Below are positions 1-9,000 of a DNA stretch of 25,377 nucleotides, piece after piece. Position numbers and translations under genes: made by a program. A model generated the notes under the pieces. The model was not told the DNA's origin. It did not search any database and saw only the letters and a program-made list of their open reading frames with translations. This DNA is from Legionellales bacterium UBA2469 (GTDB lineage: Bacteria > Pseudomonadota > Gammaproteobacteria > Legionellales > Legionellaceae). Where the stretch lies: NCBI GenBank assembly GCA_002342175.1, contig DDPL01000064.1, positions 24,302 through 49,678 on the forward strand. The letters run 5' to 3'. Position 1 is the first letter of the stretch; the number at the start of each line of letters is the position of its first letter.

Positions 1-146
1 CTAAACATGCTAATTTTATAATTAATGAAAATGCAACAGCAAAAGCAGAAGATATATCAAAACTCATTGAATTAATCAAAAAATCAGTGCACGATAAATA
101 TGGGATAACTTTAGTTCAAGAAGTGCATATGATTGGAGAAAAATAG
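1..146 (+). CDS. murB: UDP-N-acetylenolpyruvoylglucosamine reductase, C-terminal end (partial)
   Basis: Only the last 47 codons are in the window. Reading from base 3, the peptide starts KHANFIINENATAKAEDI and ends VQEVHMIGEK before a TAG stop at 144-146. This matches the C-terminal domain of MurB, where the serine/cysteine-containing 'HANFI(V)N' strand sits just before the final helix and the 'E(V)xxIG' end. MurB is the cytoplasmic flavoenzyme that reduces UDP-GlcNAc-enolpyruvate to UDP-MurNAc with NADPH. The stop codon directly abuts the ATG of ddl, which fits translational coupling inside the dcw cluster. A murB just before ddl is the arrangement of Legionella and Coxiella, unlike E. coli, where murB lies elsewhere. 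The identification rests on a short fragment plus context. Confidence 0.85.
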   Translation, partial: KHANFIINENATAKAEDISKLIELIKKSVHDKYGITLVQEVHMIGEK

Positions 147-1235
147 ATGTCGACGCGTCTAAAAGTTGCTGTTATATATGGCGGTAATTCCGTCCAACAT
201 GAAATTTCATTGGCATCCGCCGCATCAGTAGTCAAGTTTCTGGATCCCAAAATCTATGAAATCATTCCAGTCGGCATTGATAAAAAAGGCCATCTTCATG
301 TTCATGAAATAGAAGATTTGAAATTTGAAGATAAAATTTGGCCCGTACAAACCGATAAATCATTTGAAATACCATCTTTGATTTATGATACAAAATTTTT
401 TACACCCGTTGATGTTGTAATTTCCCTTATTTACGGTGGCGATTATGAAAATGGTGGATTGCAGGGACTCTTGAATATAGCCAGAGTTCCTTATGTCAGC
501 ACGGATGTTCTTGGTGCAGCGATTGGTCTTCATAAAGATATTGCTCGACGTCTTGCTTGTGGCGATGGCATTCTGTCTCCTGCATATAGTCTCTTAAATA
601 AAATTGATGATGAAGGGCTTTGGGAGTACCAAGTGCGTGAGATGGTTAATGCATGTGGTTGGCCCTTAATTGTTAAACCCTGTACAGGAGGTTCAAGTAT
701 AGGTGTTGCAAAAGTCCATCATCTTTTTGAAGCAATAGAAGCCATTAAAAATGCATTTCAGTATGATGAGGAGGTGTTGGTCGAACAAGCTATTTCAGGA
801 CGAGAAATTGAAGTGGTTGTTATTCAAGATTTAAAACGCCAACAGCTCAGAGCATCGCTACCTGGTGAAATTGATTTAAAAAAACAAGATGAATACTATT
901 CATATGATCTTAAGCACAAAAAATCGCATTTAGTGCAATACATCGCGCCTGCAAAAATTGATGCGGATTGGACGCAAACAATTCGTCAAACTGCAATTGA
1001 AATTTTTAAGCGTGTGAAATGTAAAAGTATGGCACGACTTGAATTTTTCTTTGATGAAAAAAATCAAAAATTATATTTTAATGAAATCAATACCTTGCTT
1101 TCTTCCCCTTCTAATCATTTATCGGCGATGATTTGGGAAAAGACGGGATTAAAATTTGATGAGCTTTTAAATTTACTTATTGAAACGGCAATGTTGCAGT
1201 TTGAAATCAAAAACCAGTTGGTGACGGAATACTAA
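147..1235 (+). CDS. ddl: D-alanine--D-alanine ligase (long DdlA-type form, atypical active site)
   Basis: This is an ATP-grasp ligase that joins two D-Ala to make the dipeptide for the peptidoglycan stem peptide, in the cytoplasm. Visible family landmarks are the N-terminal YGGNSVQHEIS (11-21, catalytic Glu19), the ATP-binding loop GGSSIGV (181-187), GREIEVVV (218-225), LPGEID (238-243) followed by YYSYDLK (250-256), ARLEFF (296-301) and NEINT (312-316). At 362 aa it is the long type (about 360, as in Legionella) rather than the about 306 aa DdlB type. Several usually fixed positions differ. The HGxxGEDG stretch reads YGGDYENG (96-103), so the His is Tyr96 and GEDG is YENG. The first metal-binding Asp is Glu299. 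The NTxPG loop reads NTLLSS (315-320). The start follows the murB stop with no gap. The family is certain, but full canonical activity is not. Context argues that it is the housekeeping copy. Confidence 0.9.
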   Translation: MSTRLKVAVIYGGNSVQHEISLASAASVVKFLDPKIYEIIPVGIDKKGHLHVHEIEDLKFEDKIWPVQTDKSFEIPSLIYDTKFFTPVDVVISLIYGGDYENGGLQGLLNIARVPYVSTDVLGAAIGLHKDIARRLACGDGILSPAYSLLNKIDDEGLWEYQVREMVNACGWPLIVKPCTGGSSIGVAKVHHLFEAIEAIKNAFQYDEEVLVEQAISGREIEVVVIQDLKRQQLRASLPGEIDLKKQDEYYSYDLKHKKSHLVQYIAPAKIDADWTQTIRQTAIEIFKRVKCKSMARLEFFFDEKNQKLYFNEINTLLSSPSNHLSAMIWEKTGLKFDELLNLLIETAMLQFEIKNQLVTEY

Positions 1236-1252
1236 ATTTAGGTTATAAAAAA

Positions 1253-2002
1253 ATGGAAATGGAAATTCAAGAAAAATCAACAGGTGGATGGTTACTGATT
1301 TTAGGTGTTTTTGCTGTTTTACTAACCATACGATTAGTTTTAACCGTTGTTTCGGATGCCAGTTATTTCCCAATTAATGTTCTAAAAATTGAAGCACCTT
1401 ATCAAAATATTTCACGTGAGGAAATTCAAAAAGTTTTTTCGCCATTCATATCATATAGCTTTTTAATGTTTCCTGAAAAAAAAGTTGTTAAGGAACTAAA
1501 AAAAAATCAATGGATAGAAAATATTAAAATAAAAAAAATATGGCCAGATCAAATAGTTGTACAAATATTTGAACAAATTCCAGTGGCAATTTGGAACAAT
1601 ATGTATGTTAATAATAAAGGTGTTCTTTTTAATCCCCAGACGGACAAAAAAATAGATAATTTGCCAACCATGATAGGTCCGGAATATCATCAAAAAGATG
1701 TCTTACATATTTATAAAAAATTGAGTAAGCTATTAAAAGCCCAAGATTTAACTATTGTAAAAATTAAATTAAGAGATAATTTATCTTGGGATATTACACT
1801 TCAAAATGGTGTTTTAATTAGGTTAGGTAAACGGAACATTGAAAAACGAGTGATACGTTTTTGTGAAGTTTATCCTAAGTTGTTTGCAACGACGTTTGAT
1901 CAGGTCAATACTATCGATTTACGCTATGCAAAAGGAATGGCGGTAAATTGGAAAAAGACCGATAATCAAATGAACTCGAATCCCAAAAACGTAATGGGTT
2001 AA
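1253..2002 (+). CDS. ftsQ: Cell division protein FtsQ
   Basis: FtsQ is a bitopic inner-membrane divisome scaffold that links FtsA/FtsZ on the inside to FtsB/FtsL on the periplasmic side. The 249-aa product has a short cytoplasmic N-terminus, one transmembrane segment (about residues 12-33, WLLILGVFAVLLTIRLVL), a POTRA region starting at INVLKIEAP (about 41-110, with WIENIKIKKIWPDQIVVQI near its end) and the FtsQ/DivIB beta domain (about 113-230). It ends in the typical TIDLRYAKGMAVNWK strand. It sits 17 bases after ddl, and its stop overlaps the ftsA start as TAATG. Lysine and asparagine are abundant, consistent with the AT-rich genome. No strong Shine-Dalgarno is visible, so translation may depend on coupling. 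Confidence 0.95.
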   Translation: MEMEIQEKSTGGWLLILGVFAVLLTIRLVLTVVSDASYFPINVLKIEAPYQNISREEIQKVFSPFISYSFLMFPEKKVVKELKKNQWIENIKIKKIWPDQIVVQIFEQIPVAIWNNMYVNNKGVLFNPQTDKKIDNLPTMIGPEYHQKDVLHIYKKLSKLLKAQDLTIVKIKLRDNLSWDITLQNGVLIRLGKRNIEKRVIRFCEVYPKLFATTFDQVNTIDLRYAKGMAVNWKKTDNQMNSNPKNVMG

Positions 2003-3243
2003 TGATGGCGAAGAAGTTAGAAAGAAATATTATAACAGGATTAGATATTGGAACATCGAAAGTCGTTGCCTTGGTTGGAGAGGTTGCGGCAGATGGTTCG
2101 ATTGAAATTATTGGCATTGGTCGACATCCTTCACGTGGTTTAAAACGCGGGGTTGTGGTAGATATTGAAGCGACAGTAAATTCTATACAACGGGCAGTTC
2201 AAGAAGCTGAATTAATGGCTGGGTGTGAAGTTACATCTGTCTATACCGGTATTGCAGGTAGCCATATTCGCAGTTTGAATTCACACGGTATCGTTGCGAT
2301 TAAAGACCAAGAGGTCTCCCAAGCAGATATTGAACGCGTGATTGATGCTGCCAAAGCAGTCGCAATTCCAGCTGATCAAAAGATTTTACATATTTTGCCG
2401 CAGGAATTTATTATTGATAACCAAGGTAGTATTCGTGAGCCTATTGGGATGTCTGGTGTTCGTTTGGAAGCCCGTGTACATATTGTAACGGGTGCTGTGA
2501 GTGCCGCTCAGAATATTGCAAAATGTGTAAGACGCTGCGGTTTAGAGGTCAGTGATATCATTTTAGAACAACTTGCATCTAGCCATGCTGTTTTGACAGA
2601 CGATGAAAAGGAATTAGGTGTCTGCTTAGTGGACATCGGGGGCGGAACCACAGATATTGCGATTTTTTATGAAGGTGCTATTCAGTATACAGCGGTTATA
2701 CCCATCGCAGGTGATCAAGTGACCAACGATATAGCGATGGCATTACGTACCCCTACCAAATCGGCAGAGGGCATTAAATTAACACATGGATGCGCAATTC
2801 CTGAATATGTGAATCCGTCACAAACGATTGATGTGATGAGCGTGAATGAAAGAACAGGTCGAAAAATTGCAACCACCATGTTATGTGATGTGATTTTAGC
2901 TCGATATGAAGAATTGTTTTCATTGGTTCGAAATGAATTAAGACGCAGCGGTTTTGAAGATTTGCTGGCAGCAGGAATCGTTTTAACGGGCGGCGCTTCA
3001 AAGGTACGTGGCGCAATAGAGCTTGCCGAGAGTTGTTTTGAACTTCCAGTTCGATTGGGCGCAGTCCAACAAATTTCGGGATTAAGCGAAGTGGTGGATA
3101 ATCCGTCTCTTTCAACATGCGTTGGTTTATTGATGCATGGTGTGAAACAACAGAATGAAAATCATATCAGTATCTCTTCTCTAAATGAGGGAGCTTTAAA
3201 CGTTTGGAATAAAATGAAGCAATGGTTTACAGTTAATTTTTAA
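2002..3243 (+). CDS. ftsA: Cell division protein FtsA
   Basis: FtsA is an actin-like ATPase that tethers FtsZ filaments to the cytoplasmic membrane and recruits the later divisome. The 413-aa product has the actin-fold phosphate loop ITGLDIGTSKVVALVGE (11-27), the SHS2/1C region typical of FtsA, the second phosphate motif VCLVDIGGGTTDIAIF (about 207-222) and the adenosine motif IVLTGGASKVRGA (about 326-338). It ends in a short amphipathic helix (NVWNKMKQWFTVNF), the expected membrane-targeting sequence. The start shares a base with the ftsQ stop (TAATG). A second in-frame ATG follows immediately, so the true start could be 2005. The length and neighbours are normal for the family. Confidence 0.97.
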   Translation: MMAKKLERNIITGLDIGTSKVVALVGEVAADGSIEIIGIGRHPSRGLKRGVVVDIEATVNSIQRAVQEAELMAGCEVTSVYTGIAGSHIRSLNSHGIVAIKDQEVSQADIERVIDAAKAVAIPADQKILHILPQEFIIDNQGSIREPIGMSGVRLEARVHIVTGAVSAAQNIAKCVRRCGLEVSDIILEQLASSHAVLTDDEKELGVCLVDIGGGTTDIAIFYEGAIQYTAVIPIAGDQVTNDIAMALRTPTKSAEGIKLTHGCAIPEYVNPSQTIDVMSVNERTGRKIATTMLCDVILARYEELFSLVRNELRRSGFEDLLAAGIVLTGGASKVRGAIELAESCFELPVRLGAVQQISGLSEVVDNPSLSTCVGLLMHGVKQQNENHISISSLNEGALNVWNKMKQWFTVNF

Positions 3244-3274
3244 AATCAATGCACGATAACCATAAGAGGTTTAT

Positions 3275-4543
3275 ATGTTTGAAATTATAGATAATCAACA
3301 AGATAATGCCGTCATAAAAGTTGTCGGTGTGGGTGGCGGTGGCGGAAACGCACTTGAGCATATGCTATCCGAGAGCATTGAGGGCGTTGAATTTATTTGT
3401 GCAAATACTGATGCGCAAGCGTTAAAAAACTCTCATGCAAAAATATTAGTGCAACTTGGTGAAGAATTAACAAAAGGACTCGGCGCAGGAGCAAACCCAA
3501 ATATTGGTCGCGAATCAGCTGAAGAAAATCGCGAGCAAATTCGAGAAATTCTGCAAGGTACTGACATGGTTTTTATCACTGCCGGTATGGGAGGGGGAAC
3601 GGGTACAGGAGCAGCCCCTGTTGTCGCTCAAATTGCCAAGGAATTGGGGATTTTAACCGTTGCTGTCGTGACCAAACCATTTTCATTTGAAGGTAAGCAA
3701 AGAGCAATTGCTGCAGAAGAAGGTATTGCGCGTCTTGCAGAACATGTGGATTCATTAATAACCATCCCAAACAATAAGTTATTAACGGTTTTGGGGAAAA
3801 ACATTTCTTTAGTTAATGCGTTTAAAGCGGCAAATAATGTTTTGTTGGGTGCTGTCAAAGGGATTTCAGATCTCATTACGCGTCCGGGTCTGATTAACGT
3901 CGATTTTGCTGACGTACGCACCGTGATGTCTGCGATGGGCATGGCAATGATGGGAACAGGCGTCGCGTCTGGCGAACAAAGAGCTCGTCAAGCCGCAGAA
4001 GCCGCAATTGCCTCGCCTCTATTGGAAGATGTTAATTTAGCAGGTGCCAAAGGGATTCTCGTCAATATCACTGCAGGACTCGATATGTCCATAGGTGAAT
4101 TTGAAGAAGTTGGTGATGTGATAAAAGAATTTATTTCTGATGAGGCAACCGTTGTATTGGGTACGGTTATCGATCCAGAAATGACGGATCAAGTTCGTGT
4201 CACTGTAATTGTGACGGGACTTGGAGAGCCACAAGCTAAATATACAACACAACAACAATTTAGCGCAGTAAATATGGGGCATAATCATCATATGACATCT
4301 CCTTTGGTGAACCATACTAAAAACCGTGTTATGGAACACCGTCGTGCCGATAAACCGATTGATTATCAACAATTGGATAAGCCCGCATTGGTTCGTAAGC
4401 AAAATCCACAGCAAGCAACAGCACCAATCAATAACAATGCTGTTCATGCAAGTAAACCAAAGCCAGATGAAATGCCTGATGTGGATTATTTAGATATTCC
4501 TGCATTCTTGAGACGCCAGGAAGAAGTGAACGTTGAGGATTAA
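3275..4543 (+). CDS. ftsZ: Cell division protein FtsZ
   Basis: FtsZ is the tubulin-like GTPase that polymerises into the cytokinetic Z-ring. The 422-aa product shows the N-terminal GVGGGGGNA nucleotide-binding start (18-26), CANTDAQAL (42-50), the tubulin signature loop [12 protein letters not shown] (104-115) and the T7-loop region [11 protein letters not shown] that contributes catalytic Asp residues. A variable linker rich in Gln, Asn and His (about 320-400) leads to the conserved C-terminal peptide [12 protein letters not shown] (404-415), which binds FtsA and ZipA. The start is preceded by an AAGAGG Shine-Dalgarno about 7 bases upstream. It lies 31 bases after ftsA. All family landmarks are intact. 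Confidence 0.98.
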   Translation: MFEIIDNQQDNAVIKVVGVGGGGGNALEHMLSESIEGVEFICANTDAQALKNSHAKILVQLGEELTKGLGAGANPNIGRESAEENREQIREILQGTDMVFITAGMGGGTGTGAAPVVAQIAKELGILTVAVVTKPFSFEGKQRAIAAEEGIARLAEHVDSLITIPNNKLLTVLGKNISLVNAFKAANNVLLGAVKGISDLITRPGLINVDFADVRTVMSAMGMAMMGTGVASGEQRARQAAEAAIASPLLEDVNLAGAKGILVNITAGLDMSIGEFEEVGDVIKEFISDEATVVLGTVIDPEMTDQVRVTVIVTGLGEPQAKYTTQQQFSAVNMGHNHHMTSPLVNHTKNRVMEHRRADKPIDYQQLDKPALVRKQNPQQATAPINNNAVHASKPKPDEMPDVDYLDIPAFLRRQEEVNVED

Positions 4544-4555
4544 TATAAAATATTC

Positions 4556-4584
4556 TTGAAATTTATTGGTGACTGGACAATAAT
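4556..4584 (+). promoter_or_regulatory. Candidate sigma-70 promoter for lpxC
   Basis: TTGAAA (4556-4561) and AATAAT (4579-4584) are separated by 17 bases in the 95-base gap between ftsZ and lpxC. Matches to the -35 and -10 consensus are 5/6 each. Start of transcription would be near 4591, leaving about a 48-base leader with an AGGAG sequence at about 4614. This would let lpxC be expressed apart from the division genes. It is a pattern match only. Confidence 0.5.
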
Positions 4585-4638
4585 CAAATAATTTGGAAAA
4601 TTTATATTTTCTTAGGAGAATAAGCAGGTGAAGAAAGC

Positions 4639-5562
4639 ATGATCAGACAACGAACCCCTAAAAAAATGATTCAGGCGACGGGCGTTGGCTTACACTCTGG
4701 TGATAAAGTGATTTTGACTCTTAGACCTGCTCCGATCAACACTGGAATTGTATTTCGTCGAACGGATTTAGATCCTATTGTCGAAATTCCTGCATTGTAT
4801 CAATATGTTTCAGATACTATTTTATGTACAACATTACAAAAAGATGGTATCCGAATAGCAACAGTTGAACATTTATTATCGGCTCTGGCTGGGTTAGGCA
4901 TCGATAATGCTTATGTTGATATTAATGCCAATGAAATTCCAATCATGGACGGTAGCGCAGCGCCTTTTGTATTTCTGATTCAATCGGCAGGCATTCAAGA
5001 ACAACCCGCACCAAAACGCTTTATTCGTATTTTAAAACCGATCCGAGTGGAGTCAGGGGAAAAATGGGCACAGTTTGTTCCTTTTGATGGATACCGTGTA
5101 TCGTTTACCATTGATTTTAAACATCCAGTCTTTATTGATAGACCACAGCAAGCGGTCTATGATTGGTCCATGACGTCTTATATTAAAGAAATTTGTCGTG
5201 CGCGTACATTTGGTTTTCTTTCTGAGTATGAGAAATTACGTGAAATGGATTTAGCAAAAGGTGGAAGTCTAAATAACGCTATTGTGGTTGATGATTACCG
5301 TGTATTAAATGAAGATGGCCTTCGTTTTGAAGATGAGTTTGTAAAGCACAAAGTCCTGGATGCCGTTGGTGATTTATATTTGTTAGGTTGTGGTTTGATT
5401 GGTGCATACGAAGGGTTTAAATCGGGACATGAACTTAACAATCAACTCTTACGTGCCATGATGTTGCATGAAGATGCTTGGGAGTACTCTTATTTATCCG
5501 ATAAAGAAGAAAGTATTCACCCAGAGTATTTTTTATCATTAAATCCTATTGAAGCATCCTAA
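4639..5562 (+). CDS. lpxC: UDP-3-O-acyl-N-acetylglucosamine deacetylase
   Basis: LpxC is the zinc hydrolase that catalyses the committed step of lipid A synthesis in the cytoplasm. At 307 aa it is close to the usual 305. The zinc ligands and catalytic residues are present and shifted by one from E. coli: Glu77-His78 in [12 protein letters not shown], His237 and Asp241 in [11 protein letters not shown], and His264 in KSGHELNN. The N-terminus [20 protein letters not shown] aligns directly with E. coli LpxC, which fixes the start at 4639 rather than at the in-frame GTG upstream. It follows ftsZ, as in most gammaproteobacteria. A hairpin terminator overlaps the stop. The final residues do not obviously show the degradation signal known for E. 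coli FtsH control. Confidence 0.97.
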   Translation: MIRQRTPKKMIQATGVGLHSGDKVILTLRPAPINTGIVFRRTDLDPIVEIPALYQYVSDTILCTTLQKDGIRIATVEHLLSALAGLGIDNAYVDINANEIPIMDGSAAPFVFLIQSAGIQEQPAPKRFIRILKPIRVESGEKWAQFVPFDGYRVSFTIDFKHPVFIDRPQQAVYDWSMTSYIKEICRARTFGFLSEYEKLREMDLAKGGSLNNAIVVDDYRVLNEDGLRFEDEFVKHKVLDAVGDLYLLGCGLIGAYEGFKSGHELNNQLLRAMMLHEDAWEYSYLSDKEESIHPEYFLSLNPIEAS

Positions 5563-5576
5563 CGGATGCTTATTCT
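5552..5576 (+). terminator. Hairpin terminator over the lpxC stop
   Basis: AAGCATCC (5552-5559) and GGATGCTT (5564-5571) form a perfect 8-bp stem with a TAAC loop that contains the lpxC stop codon. The stem is followed by a T-rich TATTCTT. On the opposite strand there is no T-run after the stem, so it probably acts mainly on lpxC transcripts. Confidence 0.7.
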
Positions 5577-5583
5577 TAATGCA

Positions 5584-5880
5584 CTAATACTTAAAAAAAT
5601 CAGGTTGAATTTTTACTTGTATGTGTGAAAGTCCATAACATTGATGTTCTTTTCTTAAATAATCCCTTAATTCAGGAATGCGAGGACGCAATTCGCTTGC
5701 CCATAAGGGACAATCAACAACTAGAACCAATTTGCTTTTTTCAAAGGTACCTAGCTGAACATGCTGGTTTAAAGGAGCATTTAAAAAGAGTTGAATAATA
5801 TCTTTCCATTTATCTAATGCATAAGATTTTTGGCACAAGGAAATTAGCTCATTTGAAAAACAGTTGGTAATATGTTTCAT
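5584..5880 (-). CDS. dciA: DciA-type replicative helicase loader/partner (DUF721)
   Basis: DUF721/DciA proteins interact with the replicative helicase DnaB and replace the DnaC-type loader in bacteria that lack it. The 98-aa product carries the recognisable core KLVLVVDCPLWASELRPRIP (about 48-67) followed by ELRDYLRK, which matches the family's 'vv.s..Wa.eLr...pell..L' pattern, and ends in IQVKIQP. It is at the short end for the family. It is convergent with lpxC, a common position for this gene in gammaproteobacteria other than enterics. A -35/-10 pair lies upstream on the minus strand. The family call is based on the core motif plus position. Confidence 0.8.
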   Translation of the reverse strand: MKHITNCFSNELISLCQKSYALDKWKDIIQLFLNAPLNQHVQLGTFEKSKLVLVVDCPLWASELRPRIPELRDYLRKEHQCYGLSHIQVKIQPDFFKY

Positions 5881-5908
5881 CGATTTTTCATGGATTACAA
5901 TTGGTTAA

Positions 5909-5937
5909 ATCATACCGAAGCACTGTAAAAAATACAA
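5909..5937 (-). promoter_or_regulatory. Candidate promoter for dciA
   Basis: On the minus strand TTGTAT (5937-5932) is followed after 17 bases by TATGAT (5914-5909), about 29 bases upstream of the dciA start codon. Pattern match only. Confidence 0.45.
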
Positions 5938-5965
5938 GCCGGCTTAACTAAATCAATTCATTTTA

Positions 5966-5994
5966 TTGCAAAATAAACGCATTAAGAGTAAAAT
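5966..5994 (+). promoter_or_regulatory. Candidate promoter for the first large paralog
   Basis: TTGCAA (5966-5971) and TAAAAT (5989-5994) are spaced by 17 bases, about 43 bases upstream of the ATG at 6038. It is divergent from the dciA promoter. Pattern match only. No strong Shine-Dalgarno lies before the gene. Confidence 0.5.
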
Positions 5995-6037
5995 ATTATC
6001 ATTTTTTAATGAAATGGATGATATTAACCGATGAGCC

Positions 6038-9000
6038 ATGATGAATAATACAGCTGAACGTGATAAATATCCGGGAATTAACCAATTTTTAAACGCCGTC
6101 AATCTTCATCAACGAATGGAATCCTATCGACAAATCCCGCCATGGGAAATGGAAAACCTTTGGAGTCTTGTCGCTCTCCATGGAACACTGGAACACTTGG
6201 AATATATTTATCATAAAAAACTTGCAAACACGACTTTTTATGAATCGATGATTAATTTTTGGTATGCATCCGATTTGAATAGTTGGGAGGATAACATTGG
6301 ATATGTATTTGCTTCAAATGATATCGAAAAAATTAAATTTATTGTTTCTAAAGGTGCCTGCAAATCAATAACATCTGATGGAAATGATACATCAATGGTT
6401 AAAGGCCATCTTGAAATAATTCTTAAATCATCTAATAGCAATATAACAATTTGTTTTTTCAGAGAATGGATTCAAGTTGCTTCCGAAATCGATAAAACAA
6501 TATTCCATGAAACTATTAAAGAGTTTATTACAAATAATGCCCCTCAAATTTCTGAGAATTTAAGTGGCATTTTTAAAATTCCACTCGTCATAGAGAATTT
6601 TCTAACCTTGGAACGGTTTAAGGATTATTTGATTATCTCGATTAAAAATAATTTAATCGAATCTTTCACAGTTATTTATAATGTGTTGCCAAACATTATC
6701 ATAAAGGCCAGTACCACAAACAATTATATATTTAATTTGATTTTGCTGTATGCAGATAACATTACATTTTGTAATCAAGCCTTAGCAATGATGAGTCATC
6801 AAGATAATGAGTCGCAAAATGGAAGTATCAACCCATTATTGAAGGGAATGCTGCTGGTCAAATCAAAAGAAAATCAAACGATAATCATGGATTTTTTGAA
6901 TAAATATCATGGTGAGTTAACAATGGGAACAATGCCTTGGTATCATCCAAGAAAAAAGATGCTTGAGTTAATAAGTTCTCCAATTTTAAGACAATGCTTT
7001 TTCACTCAAGAGATTCAGACGGGTCCAAAAATTCCTGCATTTATTTACGGTCAAGACAGTCTTGATATTGAAGTCATTAAGGATATTATTAAAAATGAAT
7101 CGATAGAGAATATTGGTAAACTGTTGAGTGTGCTAAATTTGTTAACCCCGAAATTGCAGTTCGTTGATGTTTTAGTAACACACTGGTCTAACAATGAAGA
7201 TTTTAAACAAAAATTGGAATTTGGAATTCAATCATTATTCTTAGCTCATCTACGCGTGATTGAGGACGCTTTACAGAATATTCTCCTAAGAAATATGAGA
7301 GAGTACAGAAATGAACGACAAAAAATCAATCTCGAGATTCAAGATTTATTGCAGGAAATATATAAAACAACACAGTCAAAAAGCATTTTGACTGACGTAT
7401 TTTGGGTTCTTTATGAGCATGGTACAGATGCTGATATCGAATTGTTTCTTCGTAAGGATAACAATCTTTTGTTTTTCTATGAGTTGGTTAAAGATAAGCA
7501 ATTTTTAACTACTTTACGTGATTGTCATAATCGACAAAGACTTGTTGACTCTGGTATGTATGTAGAGAAACTTAAGCGATTAGATTTCCCTTTTCAAGTC
7601 ATGGATAATTTTAGAGAAGAGATAAAAGAGGGCTATTATGATAAAAAATATAAAGAAATTTCAAAATATATTGAAGAGTATTCTAAGATAAATCACCATG
7701 AAATTTGGTCATCTGGAGACTTGGATTTTATGACTCAGATGAGTAAGAAAAAACAAAGAGGTACGCCGTTAACTGCCGATGAACAAACAAACTTTGATCG
7801 TTTAAAAGAATTAAAGGCGAAGCCCTACTTAAAGTATGTTGATAAAGGTGTGACCTTTTCATTAGCTAAGGGCTTGAGCACGAGTGGAAATAATCCAACA
7901 AAACAAATGATTCTTGATACCCTTGTATATTATTTAATAAAACAAGAACAAATAATTCAGAACCTTTCGAATCGTTTTTGGGTATCTTCATCAGTTAACC
8001 GTCAAGAGTTTGTGCATAATTTGTTAAGTTGTCCACCAATTGCGGCAGTCTTAAAGTTTTCATTTGAAACAAATCAAAATAAGCTTTTATCTACCTTAGA
8101 AAGATCGCCAAATATGCAAGGATATATAGGTGCATTTCTTGATAATCGTGAATTTTATGAGAAGGGGATGTTGAATAATTTTGATTTCAAAACTCCTTAC
8201 GCGGAAAACAACACAGACTCACACGCAAGCCTAGATCCGAAGCAAGTCGAGATGATGAATCGTCTTAAAAAACGTTATGTTTTCCCAAAGGGCTTTGACG
8301 GTTTTGTCAAAAGAAAAGAATTAAAGGACATTCTGATAGAACGCTATCACAAGAATCCTTTAATTGTTGGCGGTAAAATCATGCCTTTAGAGTATAGTTA
8401 CTCATTAACTCATGATGAAATAACGGCTTGTTATAAACATAATTTACATACGGCAATTCGATATTTATCGGTACCCAATACATGGCTAACAACGCAATAT
8501 GGCTTTATGGATTCGTATCGAAAGTGTGCAATACTTGAAGAGACTCAAATTGAAGCGCTTTGGATTTTTTGGATAGCTGCAAGCGATACATCAGAAGAAA
8601 TGAGTCCTAGAGAAATCATTAGGGTTGGTAATAGGGATGTTCAACTTACAGTTGATGATCGTATTCAAACTTATATTGACGCCATTGCCCAGCCTGCTCG
8701 GGCGCATAATTTTAAGACAAAATTAGCTTTAGGATTGGCTAAGAGAGGTGACCGTGATGCAACGCATGAGGTCGATGATTTACAAAAGGATAATCCATCG
8801 TGTCCAGATGGGGCAACGAAACGCATATATTCAAGTTTGTTAGATCACCCTCTAGCAGTGGATATAAATTTTGTTTATGCCAGGGATATGATACGGGAAT
8901 TAAAAGGGATGATGTTTAATCACATTTATCAACAAATAAATTTACAAAATTACCAAGAGATATTTGATGCTCTTCAAAGCCAAGATAAGTCTTATTTGGA

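Noticed and set aside
2774..3118. 114-codon minus-strand frame inside ftsA
   Set aside because: Antisense shadow of a strongly conserved gene.
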